Below, piece by piece: positions 34,223 through 46,732 of a stretch of DNA of 64,000 nt. The DNA comes from Heterostelium album PN500. Lineage: Eukaryota; Evosea; Eumycetozoa; Acytosteliales; Acytosteliaceae. Location: positions 620,001 through 684,000 of the forward strand of contig NW_008805066.1 of the NCBI RefSeq assembly GCF_000004825.1, in the 5' to 3' direction. The notes under the pieces were generated by a model. It searched no databases. It saw only the letters and a list, made by a program, of their open reading frames with translations, and was not told the origin of the DNA. Position 1 is the first letter of the stretch. Every line of letters begins with the position of its first letter. A program made the position numbers and the translations under genes.

Positions 34223-37200
34223 ATGAATTCACAATCATCTGGTGGAAACAGAAAGAGATATATATCATGGAATCCACATATTACAAATACATTCATTGTT
34301 GGATCGAGTGATATCAGATTATATGAATTAAGACAAAAAGTAATAAAAAATAAGAATAAGATTTAACTTTGTAATGAAACAACGTAATATTTACTACTTT
34401 TTTCTAATAATAATATTAGCAAACAGGCAGTGGTGGTAATGCATTAAGTAAATCGAATCTACCATTGTCATTCGATATAGATTATCCTCCAGATGGTAGG
34501 TTATTAAACAACTAACAATGCGCAAACACTATGATAGTTGTTTAATCTTTTTTATTAATCATCATCATCATCATTCCATTTCATGCAAAATCTAGATTGG
34601 ATACCACAAGATAAAAAGTCAATAGATTTAATTAGTGTAAATACAGATGTTCAATATTTAAAGGTAAAACAATCCGCTACTTTCTATCTATCTATCATTA
34701 AAACAATAGATTGTAATTGACTAAAAAGTGTATCGAAAAATTAGTGTATGGCATGGAGTCCAGATCCATCGGATCCAAATCTTTTAGCATGTGGACTTGT
34801 CACAGGTAAGACCCTGTTAACTAGTTTCTCAAGTGTCAATAGAAAACTAAAAGAATTCGTACCGAAACATACAAGGTAACTATCAATGATTCAATCATTT
34901 AATAGCAGAGTTGATTGATTAATATCTAATAATTATTCATCTATATATCTATATATATATCAATGATTCATCTCAGACCTTGTAATTCAATTGCATGGAA
35001 TCCAATTAATAGAACACATATAGCGGTTGGTTTAGATAAGATCAGAGGTGATGCATCCACTCTTGTTTGGGATATCAACTATCTGAATAGATCGAATACA
35101 CACACTGCATCTGGAAGTATTGTAGTGGATGCTCCACATGAATTGTAATGTATCAAATCAATCAAATCAAATCACAATCAAGATGATCATCTTTACATTG
35201 GTTATTAATACTTACAAAAAACAAAACAAACAGAGCACAGGTATCAGAGAATAGTTTCAATACACAACCTTCTGAACCGACGGAGGCAATCTATCAACCA
35301 ATCTCAGAGTTTACAATATCGGAAGCAACATTTTCACTCGCTTGGATTCCAAACAATCCGTTCTGTCTCATCATTGGTACTGGTTCGAAATGGTTGAGAA
35401 TCTATGATACACGTGACTCTAATATATCGCAGTCGGTCACCGCTCACCAAAAGTCGGTGAACGGCATCAGCGTTGACCCGTTCGACAACAACCGACTGGC
35501 GACAATGTCAGAGGATTCCGTCGTCAAGATTTGGGATATGAGAAAATTCGATGAAGCTATCATCTCGATCAACACCAACTACAAAGCGGTTCAACAGATT
35601 GAGTGGTGTCCAACGAGATCTGGTATCCTCGCCACAAGCGGACGTGAAAAGTCAACCGTCAAACTCTACGACATCAAAGCACCCATCGAGCAAACGAAAT
35701 CACCTCGACCCGATCGTAAATCAACCACCTCTTCATCATCATCAGAACAAACTATTCATTATAATTCTAAACCAACCAAGAGTAAGTTATTATTATTACA
35801 AACAAACATATAAATATATCATATATAAAGTTTAGATAACTAATTTAATTGATTGTTTATAAATTATAAAGCACATCATTCATCAGATATAGTTTCATCA
35901 TTCTCATGGCATCCAAGAAATGAATGTAGAATGCTCACTGTTTCATATCAAGGTGTGGTCGATGTCGTTAGTTTGAATGAGAACATACCGATTACATGGT
36001 CACCACACGGTGATCTATGTTTTTCATTTGGAATGCATCTCATTGAAGGTCCATCAAAAAACACCACAATAGAACCAAATTTATCAAATGAAAAATATTC
36101 ACAGTATGTATAGTTTTATTATTATTATTGTTATTATAACTAACTAATTAACTTGTTGATTAATTATTATTATTATTATTATTATTATTTTAGTTTAAGA
36201 AATGATGGTAGATATAATAGAGATATTTCATTATTGATGAAAGAGAGAGCTATCGCAGGTTACTCTGCGTTGGTAGACGATAACGTAAATATATCAAACA
36301 AATTCAACGATAGAGATATCAATTCTCTTTGGTTGTGGGCACAGAAAATACCACAATTACTACAAACCATTCAAAAGAAATCACATATAATCAAACCACC
36401 AGCAGGTGTAACCACCACCGATCAATCAGAACCACCAAAAGAGAATGAATATATTGGTATTTTTAATATTTTACATGATCAAAAGTGTAAGTAACCGCAT
36501 CCAACCATCACAATATAAATATTCTTTATAATTATATTAATAAGTTTAAAATCTAATTTTAATCTAGATTTCGTTGCACCATCAATTGAAGCTGTACAAA
36601 ATGGATTTATTATATTCAAGTCATCACAGAGAAATGTATGTTCTTTAATTTGTGGTTGGGGATTCTCACCTTCACATCCACTGGAGAATACTCTTTTGCA
36701 GTTGGAGCGTTTGGGTGAGTTTGAACGAGCTGCCGCTCTTGCAGTTTTCCATTTAGAGATCAAGCGTGCAATGCAGATTTTGAATAATGGATGTTCGGCA
36801 CTCGCCATCCAAGGCACTCCTGTCGCCAAAGAACGTGAGATTGCACTACGTTTGTTCACTGTGGCACTCGCCGGTTTCGGAGACGGCACCAATTCCAACG
36901 CCATCTGGAAAGACGCTTGCAAATACACTGCCAAGAGTTTTAGCAATCCCTATCTCAAGTTGTGTTTGGACTTCCTGAGTGTTAGCGAGTCACGTGAGTT
37001 GGTTCCGATCCTCGAGGAATCGGTGGTGCCACTGCCATCAAAGATTGCTTTTGCCTGTCGCTATCTGGATCCGCAAGACTTGCTGTTGTTCACCGAGCGT
37101 TGCACTCAACAAATGGTGGAGCAGGGTAATCTCCAGGGTATTGTCTTGACCGGTCTCACAGTGAAAGGCGTGGACTTGTTGCAGCACTACATTGACCGTA

Positions 37201-37748
37201 CCAGCGATATTCAAACCGCTTGTTTGGCCGCCAGTCTTGTCGTGCCGAAATACTTTAGAGACAAGCGTGTCGCCAAGTGGGTTTCGATCTACAGTGAATT
37301 GCTAGACAATTGGGAGTGCTGGCATGAGCGTGCCATGCTTGATATCCAGAGAATATCGTGGTCGGAGCAGCCAGCCACACAGATCTACGCCAAGTGCGGT
37401 TACTGCCAGCAGTCTTTCTCGTTTGAGTCGGTCAGCAGCGGTTCGATGGCAGGTCGCAATCCAAAGGTAAACGCCAGAGCCAAAGTTCCATGTTGTCCAC
37501 ACTGCAAGCAAGCGCTACCAAGATGCAGTCTGTGTATGTTGCCACTTAGCTGCATGGTTCCCGGTATCGACTTTAAGAAGCCGACCAACCGTGAGTTTTG
37601 GACAGCTGGTGCCGAGTCGTTCGATGACTGGTTCACATGGTGTCAGTCATGTCGTCACGGTGGTCACGCACAACATATTTCCGATTGGTTCAAAGATCAT
37701 AATGAATGTCCTGTAACTGACTGTAATTGTACTTGTTCCACTCTCTAA
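34223..37748 (+). CDS. mios: MIOS (Mio), GATOR2 complex subunit
   Basis: Nine exons: 34223-34339, 34420-34495, 34596-34663, 34745-34875, 34977-35144, 35234-35781, 35872-36103, 36194-36486 and 36568-37748. All phases agree; 937 residues. MIOS is a WD40/RING-type scaffold of GATOR2, which relieves GATOR1 inhibition of TORC1 at the lysosome when amino acids are present (family knowledge). N-terminal propeller matches include RKRYISWNPH, CMAWSPDPSDPNLLACGLVT, FVPKHTRPCNSIAWNP, FSLAWIPNNPFCLIIGTGSK, VNGISVDPFDNNRLAT and VVKIWDMRKF. An alpha-solenoid (ERAAALAVFHLEI) follows. The C-terminal zinc-binding region has paired cysteines in CGYCQQSF, CCPHCKQALPRCSLC, WCQSCRHGGHAQH and HNECPVTDCNC, the canonical MIOS ending. 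A Ser-rich insert after DIKAPIEQT interrupts the propeller. Codon use in exon 9 is G+C-rich. Confidence 0.95.
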
Positions 37749-37911
37749 AATATAATTAATAATATAATAATAATAATAGAAGATTTAGCATCACCCGAAT
37801 ATTACAACTCTTAACAGTGCACCTGTTTATTTATTCAAATAAAATCATATTTTTTTAGTACAAATCGTTTATATATAAACAATTATTTTTTTTAAATATA
37901 TATCGATTTAT

Positions 37912-38448
37912 TTATTGACGTGGTACTAAGAAATCTGAAACAATGGGTGGTGAAGTACGAACTTCATTGAGAAGATTCTTGAATTCAGCATGGAGGGGAT
38001 GTGGGTCATATACTTGGAGATCAGCTGGATCACGTAATAATACTCTGTAACCATAGTTGTATCCTTTTTTTTAAAAAAGAGATATTAATTAAAAGTTAAT
38101 ACTCATAGAGAAAAGAGTAGATGCTGATATTGAAAAGAACAAAAGTTAAACAAACATACCACCGCTTCTGTCTTTACATAAATTCTTTCCAAAGTTAATA
38201 GTGATAACACCTGGGATATTCTCTTGCATCTTAGCGATATGGTTGACAAGACCGTTGTATTGTTGTTCGGTCATGTCTTCTTTGAGTTGCATAAATAAGA
38301 TATGTTCGAGTGAATTTGACATTTTGTTACTATTCTTATTAGCTGTACTAAATAATCTGATATTACTACCTAACACTGTTATATTTCTATTGCAATTTAA
38401 AAGAGATTTATATAAATTAATACTGTTACAGGTTACTTTGAACATCAT
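37912..38448 (-). CDS. Dabb (stress-responsive alpha/beta barrel) protein with possible mitochondrial leader
   Basis: Two exons on the minus strand, 38448-38160 and 38063-37912; 146 residues from the ATG at 38448. The C-terminal 100 residues match the Dabb fold: LEHILFMQLKEDMTEQQ at the start, IPGVITINFGKN in the middle, and after the intron YGYRVLLRDPADLQVYDPHP followed by HAEFKNLL. Dabb proteins form dimeric alpha/beta barrels, in plants linked to stress and in polyketide pathways to cyclisation (family knowledge). The 42 residues before the internal Met (38322) are rich in Asn, Arg and Ser with RLFS. They could be a mitochondrial presequence; starting at 38322 would instead give a bare cytosolic barrel of 104 residues. 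It lies just left of the variable region. Confidence 0.82.
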
Positions 38449-38815
38449 TAAATCTCTAACCAAAAAAAACTTTTCATTTTTCATTTTTTTTTTTCCCAAT
38501 GCACACAAAAATCAGATATTAAAAATTTATTTAAAACAATCAATATTTGTGTGTGTAGCAAGAAATACAAAGATAAAAGAGAATGATTGGCTGAGATAGG
38601 TGAAAACTTTGTACAAGTATCCAAAACAAGTAAGCTCTTATGTTCATCTTCAATACTCAAACTACATCATTATCACTTTCTATCACAACATATACTATCT
38701 TTTCATCTTTCATTGTTACTCATACACTTTCATCCTTATCAGTAGCTATTTTATTTCTTTCGATTCATTCTCCTTTACTTTATCCATCTATATATTATTC
38801 TTTGCTGCTTTCATA

Positions 38816-40121
38816 ATGTCGCAACAACAACACCCACCGTTCACTTGTTGGGTAGAGTTTAGTAACAAGAAAGACGAACTCACCTTCGAGAACACCGCCA
38901 ACTATAATCGTCTCATCCCTGTCATCAGAGGTTCCAAACAACTCGCTGTAGGTGACGGTTCTATCGATTTGTTCTCTGATGCAGCCAAGACCATTCAACT
39001 TGATGTTGAGACTCCAGTCGATAGGAATCTTCAGCGAATCTATGTCGCCACCACTCAACCACTGCAAGGTAAGTACATCTACCTTCAAGTCTACAAACCA
39101 ACCACCTATGATACTAACCAGCCCACTCCTCATATTCTCCTTCTCCCTTTTGTTATCTTGTCTTGTACTATATTTACACTATCTTCTTCTCCTTCTCTTT
39201 CTTCTCGCCTCTCACACCGCTCATTACCCTACCAATCATATTACTTCAATCGTTTCCTACACTCGTTTCCTACACACGTTTCCTACATACACACACATAC
39301 ATACATACATACATACATACATCTACAAAACACTATTACCCATCAAACCTAAATATCCTTCCGAACTCTCTAACTAACATATTACCTTCTATCACTTCTT
39401 TTTCTACCCTTTTCATTCTCTTTTTTTTCTTTTTATCTTTCACTCTCTTCTTATCTTGTCTTGTATTATATTTACACTTTCTTCTTCTCCTTCTCTTTCT
39501 TCTCGCCTCTCACTCCCCTCATTACTATACTGCATTACCTATTTCTCATGTTCTTGTCTTTACACCTCTCTCTTTTCTTCTCCCTCTCCTTGTTCACAAC
39601 TCTCACACCTCTCATTACTCTCTACCAATCATATTACTTCAATCGTTTCTTACAACCTATTCATACACACCCTCTCACGCTTATCCACTACATATTCTTA
39701 CAAATATTACTTTCTTCTTCTACTTATCTTTCTTCATACACTTCTCCTCTTCTGCCTTCTCACATTCTCTCTCTCGCTCATCCCTTCTTTCATTACTCTA
39801 CCAAACATATTATTACTTCACGATTACCTACCCATTCATACACATTCCTTCTGTCTCTTCTTCTTATCTTTCTTCAAATACAGCAGCACCTCAGCAACAA
39901 GGTATGTACACATCTACAAATCGCATTAACACAATCAAACTATCTCTTAAGAACTGCTTACTAACCTATTCCACCTTGTAGAGGCAAAGATTGATCGAGC
40001 GTTATTTCTTTTGGAAAAGATGTCAAAATCATCAAAGGCTTCCTACTCCATTGAAATGATACATACTGTGTTGAAATATGAAATAATTCTATTGATGAAT
40101 GGATCTAAAAATTGTTTTTAA
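38816..40121 (+). CDS. Chimeric truncated Crinkler-type gene: header plus linker only
   Basis: Exon 1 (38816-39068, 84 residues) encodes the same header as the gene at 53.95 kb: FTCWVEFSNKKDELTFENT, then a ubiquitin-like stretch ending TPVDRNLQRIYVAT. A long pyrimidine-rich intron follows, then an 18-base exon (39884-39901, APQQQ) and an exon at 39982. That exon is nearly identical to the start of the last exon of the gene at 61.5 kb (AKIDRALFLLEKMSKSSKAS) but switches to unrelated sequence near 40045 and closes at 40121. The predicted 136-residue product has a header and no effector domain. The left half of the intron matches the 54-kb copy and the right half the 61.5-kb copy, so the locus is a mosaic. 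Assignment to CR/Crinkler proteins rests on the header and on the architecture of its relatives. Confidence 0.6.
39285..39322. repeat. ACAT tetranucleotide repeat in intron
   Basis: A run of CATA units inside the first intron of the chimeric gene. The paralogous intron at 54417-54448 has the same repeat with fewer units, so it has changed length since duplication. Confidence 0.8.
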
Positions 40122-40185
40122 TAAATAATATTAAACTATAGAATATATTAATAATTACCGTTACTCTTAAATTCTAATTCTCCAA

Positions 40186-41003
40186 CAAAACCAGCTATAT
40201 GTCGTTCAGAAAATAAGAGCATCGTCAATGTTATCAAATGAAATACCAAAGATTCATAGAAACATTTCATATCTATTTGGTTGGAATCGAGATGTCTGTT
40301 GGACATTTTACAATTGAAGGTAAAATATACAGTAGAACAGAAGAACAATCTCTTCTTGCAAAACAAGAGATACAACAACAAGTGAAAGTGGCCATCAATG
40401 AATTCAGTCATATCAATCATTTGGTGATTTGTGATTCAATGCAAGAGGGTAGAGACGACTTCAATCAGATCAATGCAGACAGCAATCATACAAAATCTAA
40501 AAACTATATCTTTGCACTTGACTATTTGGAGTTTGTCGAGCAACTTAGAGTTACTAGAGAATCAGCAAATCAGAAGTTTGATATCCATCTCAGTAATGAA
40601 ATGCAAAAGTATTGGATCGTTTTGGGTTGTCCAAACACTGAATATAAGTACCTATATTCAGAAGATTAAGAGGAAGAAGATAATGAAAAATCAGAGAATG
40701 TCAAAGTAGAAGAAAAAGAAGAAAACACGAAAATTGGAGATAATAAAGAAACAATTAATGACAATATAATTTCTAATAAGAGGTGGATCAAGATCAATCA
40801 AAAGACATTGCTGAAAAAGACAATATCTGCGACAGTGATGACAATGATTCTGATAATGATGAAAATGATTCAGATTACTCGAGAAATGATGATGAAGATT
40901 ATGAAGACTATTTTGATGACTCTGCATTCGAAGACTCTGAATATGAAAAAGATGATGAAGAATCTTTTATTTCAGTTAAGATAGAATCAAATATAAATAA
41001 TTA
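40186..41003 (+). pseudogene. Truncated copy of the neighbouring F-box-like gene
   Basis: Sequence from about 40186 to 41003 matches the 3' third of the gene at 41385-43271, including VGIEMSVGHFTIE, RTEEQSLLAKQEI, DDFNQINADSNHTKSKNY and the acidic tail EDYFDDSAFEDSEYE. The N-terminal F-box and LRR-like parts are missing. The frame 40238-40669 is open (143 residues) and ends before the acidic tail, which is present further on in another open piece (40783-41004). It looks like a decayed tandem duplicate. Confidence 0.75.
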
Positions 41004-41384
41004 AAATAATTTTTTTTTAAAAAAAATATAAATAGATAAAAAATTAAAAATTTGAAATGTTTTGGTAATTTTAGTTGGTAATTACAAAATATTTTTATTT
41101 ATTTAATTAAACATGTTTAATGATAAATTAAATACTTAAAGTTATTTATTTATATTTTTTTAATTAAATCATTTACTTCAATTTTTTTTTTTTCACTCCT
41201 GAAAAGGATAAATATATTATTTCTTAATTGAATTGCATTAAAACAATTTTTTAGTTACCAGTAACGTTTTTTTCGCTATGTCGGTTTTTTTGCACTTAAA
41301 TTCTGGTTTATTTGACTTTTAACATTTCTACAAATACATTAGTGCAAATAAAAGCATTAATATTTATTTTTTTATTTATTAGAA
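41004..41384. other. Intergenic, AT-rich
   Basis: 381 bases of A/T-rich DNA, presumably the promoter of the F-box-like gene. No other structure is seen. Confidence 0.5.
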
Positions 41385-43271
41385 ATGTCTATACCTCCTT
41401 TAATGCAAAGTAAAATAATTAAATATCTATGTGAAAAAGGTGATGTGTGGATAGTGGAAGTATCTTTGGTTAGCAAACATTTCTTTAAAATCGTAAAAGA
41501 AATAATAGGTTCAAGCATTAGATTCGATTTTGGTATATCATCAAATAATATGCTTTCAAGTGGAAGTCATGAAGATGAAATTATTTTCAATAATTTTTGC
41601 AATGCTATCATTGATCTTATCATATCCATGTCTTTGTCTGATAGTGTTGGTGGTGCAGATGGTTCTACGTTGAGAGAACGGAAGATGTCATCTATGTAGC
41701 CATATCTTGAATTCAGGGGTTTCTTCTACTATGGGTGGAAGTTCTATTTAATTAAACAATTAGTGTTTGGATTTTGTTTATTTATTTTTTATTTTATTTA
41801 TTTTTCCCACCCAATTTTTAAAATTTAATTCCAAAAAAACTTTATAAACCTCACACAAAATTCATTTATTTGTTTCCCTTCCCATTATTCATACAAATAC
41901 ACAATTTATAGATACAAGAGTCAATTTTTTCTCTATTCTAAACTTAGAGAATTGACTGTGTATCATGGAGCTGACTACGGTGGAGAGAAATTTATCATCG
42001 ACAGCTTGGCCAAACTTCTCAAGAGTGCTCAATGGACAGAATGGAACAAAACCAAAGAACTTCAACATCTACCACGGATTAAAGTTAGGATGCTTCATTG
42101 TGATGGATATTCAAGTGAAATCAAATGGGTTTTGAAGAAAAATAGAGTTGCAAAATACATCAGTGAATTCAGTTTGTATGCCGATTTTGAGTGTGAAGAT
42201 TTAGGTCGCTTTAAACTACCACGAAGTTTGAAGAGATTAACCATCTTAGCTTCTGATGATATGGATAGTCTACCTTCAGATTCAATGCAAATCGAATATT
42301 TTCTTCAAGGATTAAGAAAGTGTAAACAATTGCAACATCTAAGCTTTCAATCAGGAATATTCGAACGATTACTCAGCAAGGAAAGTGGATTATTTTTTTG
42401 GTACATCATATCTCTAAAGAAACTAAAGAGTTTGGAGATTATCGGAATAGCCGAATCAATACGGGGGGTTGGATTTGGAGATGGTGAACCTGAATGGAAT
42501 GATCAGATCATCAATCATTTGAAAGCTCACAAACAGATCACAGAGTTTTCGTTTGGTTTGGCTTACAACATTGAAGTTTTACATCTTCAACAATACCAGC
42601 TATTGGAATATCTATTCAGTCAAGACTGTGTCGTTCAGAGAATAAAAGCATTGTCGATGTTGTCAAATGAGATACCAAAGATTCAAAGGAACATTCAATA
42701 TCTATTTGTTGGTATAGAGATGTCTGTTGGGCATTTTACAATTGAAAGTTTAGAAGGACGTTGTCGATACCCTTTAATGGAAATTAAAAGATACAGTAGA
42801 ACAGAAGAACAATCTCTTCTTGCAAAACAAGAGATAGAACATCAAGTTCAAGTAGCTATCAATGAATTCAATTATATCGATCATTTGGTGATTTGTGATT
42901 CAATGGAAGAGAGGAGAGACGACTTCAATCAGATCAATGCAGACAGCAATCACACAAAATCTAAAAACTATTTCTTTGCACTTGACTATTTGGAGTTTGT
43001 CGAGCAACTTAGAGTTGGAAGAGAATCAGCAAATCAGAAGATTGAAATACGTCTCAGTAATGAAATGCAAAAGTATTGGATCATTTTGGGTTGTCCAAAC
43101 AGCGAATATAGCTATCTAGATTCGGATGATGACAATGATTCAGATTACTCAAGAAATAATGATGAAGATTATGAAGAATATTTTGATGACTCTGCATTCG
43201 AAGACTCTGAATATGAAAATGATGAAGAAACTGCTATCTCTATAGAAATAGAATCAAATATTAATAATTAA
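41385..43271 (+). CDS. F-box-like, leucine-rich-repeat family protein with acidic tail
   Basis: Two exons, 41385-41695 and 41912-43271, joined in phase; 556 residues. The N-terminus IPPLMQSKIIKYLCEKGDVW, continuing VEVSLVSKHFFKIVKE, has the spacing of an F-box (leading Pro/Leu, then a VSLVSKHFFK helix). The middle has irregular leucine-rich segments (LPRSLKRLTILASDDM, LRKCKQLQHLSFQSG, LKKLKSLEIIGIAES), as in dictyostelid F-box/LRR families. The last 60 residues are highly acidic Asp/Glu/Ser. F-box proteins supply substrate specificity to SCF ubiquitin ligases (family knowledge); no substrate can be inferred. These families are expanded and species-specific, matching the truncated copy just upstream. 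Confidence 0.7.
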
Positions 43272-44078
43272 ATAAATATATTATTTTTAAACAAATAAAT
43301 TAAAAAATATAATTTAAAAATTTGATCAAAAAAAAAAAAAAAAAAAAAAAGAAATAGGAATTCTGATCATCTGACCTTGTACATTAAATGTGGAATAAAG
43401 TAATAAACTCTGATAATCAAGTACAATTATTTCATCTTTAGAGAAAAGTAAAAAGACATCCCCCAACAACATAGTATTAATGATATAATAATACAATACT
43501 GAGGTATGAATATATAGAGTTTGTTTTTTTTGTTAAAAGTCATTAATAGAACATATATTTAACAACCACCTATAACTTTTTCAAACACTGGTTCTAATCA
43601 CAATTAAAAAAATTATATTAAACACACACTCACAATGAAATTGTTGTTGAATATGATCTCACCCACCGTCTGATCTTAAAAAAATATTGTTATGTGTGAA
43701 ATTATATAATTTTGATCAACTTTTAAACAAACCACGCTCATACACATATATAAAAAAAGTTAAAAACAATGATTACAACAACTTAAACAAACTATCTAAT
43801 CAACCAATTATTAAAATGGTGGGTTTAGTTCAACCCTTAACTGTTTAAATCAATCTGTGAAAAGAGAGAGAAGTTTTTTATTATTATATAATTTAAAATA
43901 CAGAATAAAATCCTAAATTAAAAAAAAAAACATAAAAAGAAGAAACACACCAATAAACAAACTATTTTAAATAAATCCTTATTTATCTATCTATAAATTA
44001 TTTATATCTTTGTAATTATTATAATTGTTTCTCTATTTCTATTTTTATTTTTCACACAAAAAAAAACAAACACATAAA
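43272..44078. other. Intergenic with a 23-base A run
   Basis: 807 bases between the F-box-like gene and a tgr-like gene. An A23 run lies at 43328-43350, just after the gene, followed by A/T-rich DNA with CA-rich patches near 43560-43800. No gene or RNA is recognised. Confidence 0.5.
43328..43350. repeat. Poly-A tract
   Basis: Twenty-three consecutive A on the plus strand, 57 bases after the F-box-like stop codon. Confidence 0.9.
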
Positions 44079-45328
44079 ATGATTAAAAATATTTTATTAT
44101 TTTTAATTTTATATAATATTTATATATCGTGTAAGATTTACAAAAAAAATTAAATAAAATAAAGTGATTAAATAATTAATAATTTAAATCTTTTTTTTTT
44201 GATTTTATAGATGCGGCAAATATTACAAGTATAACATTTAATGGGAATGTTACTACCATTAGTGGAACAGACATTGGTAGCACAACGAAAATAAATGTTT
44301 TAGTTAGTATCGAGGGGTAGTCCTGCAACCATTCAAATATCTGACTTCACAGCCAATGGTGGTGCATTGCAATTTACGATTCCATCTGCTGTCGGTGTAA
44401 GAGGTACCATTCAGTTGGAACCGAGTGGAGTCCAAGCCGATTGGAATCCATTGCCTGTTGTCAGCTCTGTCAGTACCGCTCCGATCTCTGGTGGTACAAT
44501 CACAGTGAGTGGTAGCTATCTATCGTCTGGCAATGAAGCAGATGCAAACAAATCGACAATAACATTCCCACATGGCAAAGTAATCCAAGAGTACCAGAGT
44601 TCATCGCTTTCAAAGGTTGCCTATTTCACACTGACACCGAGTGTTGCCATTCTTTACTCTGGTGTTAATATCCCACTTACTCTGACTGTAAGAGGATTGA
44701 ATCAGACCGTTTTGTTCTCCTTTGATAAACCAAACATCACCGGTGAATCATATATTAACACTGGAATAGTATTGAACGGTGTTAACTTTGGTACCAATGC
44801 TTCATTAGTTCAATTGTATACAGACCAGACAAAAATAACCATTTCTAGTATAACCAACACTGCCATTACAATTCTCTACAGTGATAATCCAATTCTTTCT
44901 TCATCTGGAACTCGTTATCTTAATTTAACAGTAAATGGAAATGTTATCGATAAAATCTATACTTTAACAATACGTATGTATAGTTAGTTTATATCAAATA
45001 AGTAATAGTATTTATTAATATATTTATTTTTAAAATAGAAATACAAGTTCTAGGATATTATCAAATTCATGATAAAGGATACCTTTTAACCAATGTTCCC
45101 TTGACAAAAGCTGGAAAAGTATTGATTCAAAGCGAGGAAAGTGATTTCAATCCATATACCTCTCCATCAGAACAGGGTGTATCCTTCTCGTTACCATGGG
45201 ATGCTACTATCGGTAATACCACTATGACATTAAACATTGGTGCTGGTGCAACTATTATTCAGAACATTACCAATAATAAAAAATTAACTATATTTATATC
45301 TTCTAAACAAATATTACGAAAATTATAG
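44079..45328 (+). pseudogene. tgr-like IPT/TIG gene, disrupted
   Basis: Exons 44079-44130 (signal peptide), 44211-44973 and 45039-45328. Splice junctions look functional. The ectodomain shows IPT/TIG motifs: ITFNGNVTTISGTDIG, APISGGTITVSGSYL, and ESYINTGIVLNGVNFGTN, plus glycosylation sites. Near 44318 a run of four G shifts the frame by one base between KINVLVSIEG and SPATIQISDF, so the gene is a pseudogene or the base count is wrong there. The 3' end stops at 45328 without a membrane anchor, only 12 bases from the stop of a tgr-like gene on the other strand. This suggests a rearrangement cut off its normal end. Confidence 0.7.
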
Positions 45329-45340
45329 TCAAAATTTTAT

Positions 45341-46720
45341 TTAAATAAAAAGTAATATTATTATAATGGCAAAAGAAATTGAGAAATTAATATTTAATTT
45401 AATACCATATGATGCTCCCACTAAATAAAAACAATAAGAAGAGTTAGTTAATGAAAAAACTACTATTTAAGTGTGAGTGTTATACTTACAAATATAATCA
45501 TCAGTAATATATTGATTTCCAACAGTAATGTTCAAGTAAATTTTATCAGGTGTTCCAATCGATCTGTCGAACGTACAATAAATCTGAGAGAATGAATCTA
45601 CAAAGGGATTGGTACAAGTGATCATAGTGGAGTTGATAGTTGCCACTACTGAAAGAGGGTAGTTAAAGTTGGTACCATTGATAGTCAAGTTGTTCTCGTT
45701 GATTCCAACATCTTTGACAGTGGGTGCTTGATAGCTAAAGAACAATTTATCGGAAGCTGGATTTGTCACACCATTAATATAGACCAGAAGAACTGGCAGA
45801 TTGGAACCAGTTCCATTTCCAACGGTACAAACCAATTTGGTTGTATCCTTTGGTGTATAGGTATTCGAATGTCAAGTTTTTAATACTGGTCTTGCTTTGT
45901 TGTAGGAAGAAACCGTGGAATACCCAAATCACATCCACTCACTGGACAGGGTACATTACCACTTGTAATGTTATCGAGTGATGGTTGGATGGAGATTGGA
46001 ATGGTAATTGATGTAGATGCACACCACTCTCTATTTTTTTTTAATAATATCTCTAAAGAATGGTTCACATTGATTGGATTCGATTGAATATTTGAAATTA
46101 CATTCATTAGATTTACCAAATGAATAGATATAACTTGATGTTGGAGATTCTCGATGATACATCAAATTAGAAAACTGTAAATTTGTTAAAGGAATTGCAT
46201 TGAGATTGATTATTTGTTTGGTTTCAACATTGTATTTGATGAATCGTTTGTTTGTTGAATCTAATATGAAGAAGTTTCCATTGTTATCATGACATGCTGA
46301 CCATGGTGAAATATCAATTTGGTGATCTGTTATCGTTCTATTTGTTAAATCGAATTGAAATAGCTTATTTTGATCGTATGATACTGAATATAATGAACCT
46401 TTAAAGATATCCAATTGCTAATTGATAGTATGATTCAAATTTCATTGTCTTGATGTTGAATCGATCAATTCTATTCTTTACATTATAATTGATTTCGATT
46501 TCATTGATATTTTAATCCATTTGTATTTTTATATCATAAAGCTACTCAATGGTTTTTTGTTCGATCAAAAGAATATTAATAACAAGTGTCTAGAGTTAAA
46601 GGATATTTTCTTGATTTTACTATATTTTTTATCATTACTATTATATTGATATTCATTGTTTAAAGAATCTTGTGGGTCGACTGTTTTAGGCAACCAGTTG
46701 ATATCAATTCGGCCTTTTAT
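45341..46720 (-). pseudogene. tgr-like IPT gene with propeller-like N-terminal part, disrupted
   Basis: On the minus strand, in order: decayed N-terminal sequence (46720-46415); an open piece 46414-46031 reading IFKGSLYSVSYDQNKLFQFD and GNFFILDSTNKRFIKY, which looks like beta-propeller (NHL-like) repeats; a Cys-bearing piece NVPCPVSGCDLG; and an IPT region (45835-45490) with NNLTINGTNFNYPL and NPFVDSFSQIYCTFDRS. After a good intron, a last exon (45420-45341) ends in a hydrophobic anchor FSISFAIIIILLFI. The 3' part is well preserved. The 5' two thirds have several interruptions of the frame. Dictyostelid cell-surface proteins with this layout are probably adhesion or recognition molecules. Confidence 0.6.
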
Positions 46721-46732
46721 TCTATGTATAGA

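Noticed and set aside
39163-39981. Long Ser/Leu/Phe/Tyr-rich open frames (up to 272 codons)
   Set aside because: They are translations of the pyrimidine-rich CR intron. Proper donor and acceptor sites bracket the region and the same intron recurs at 54.2 and 61.8 kb.
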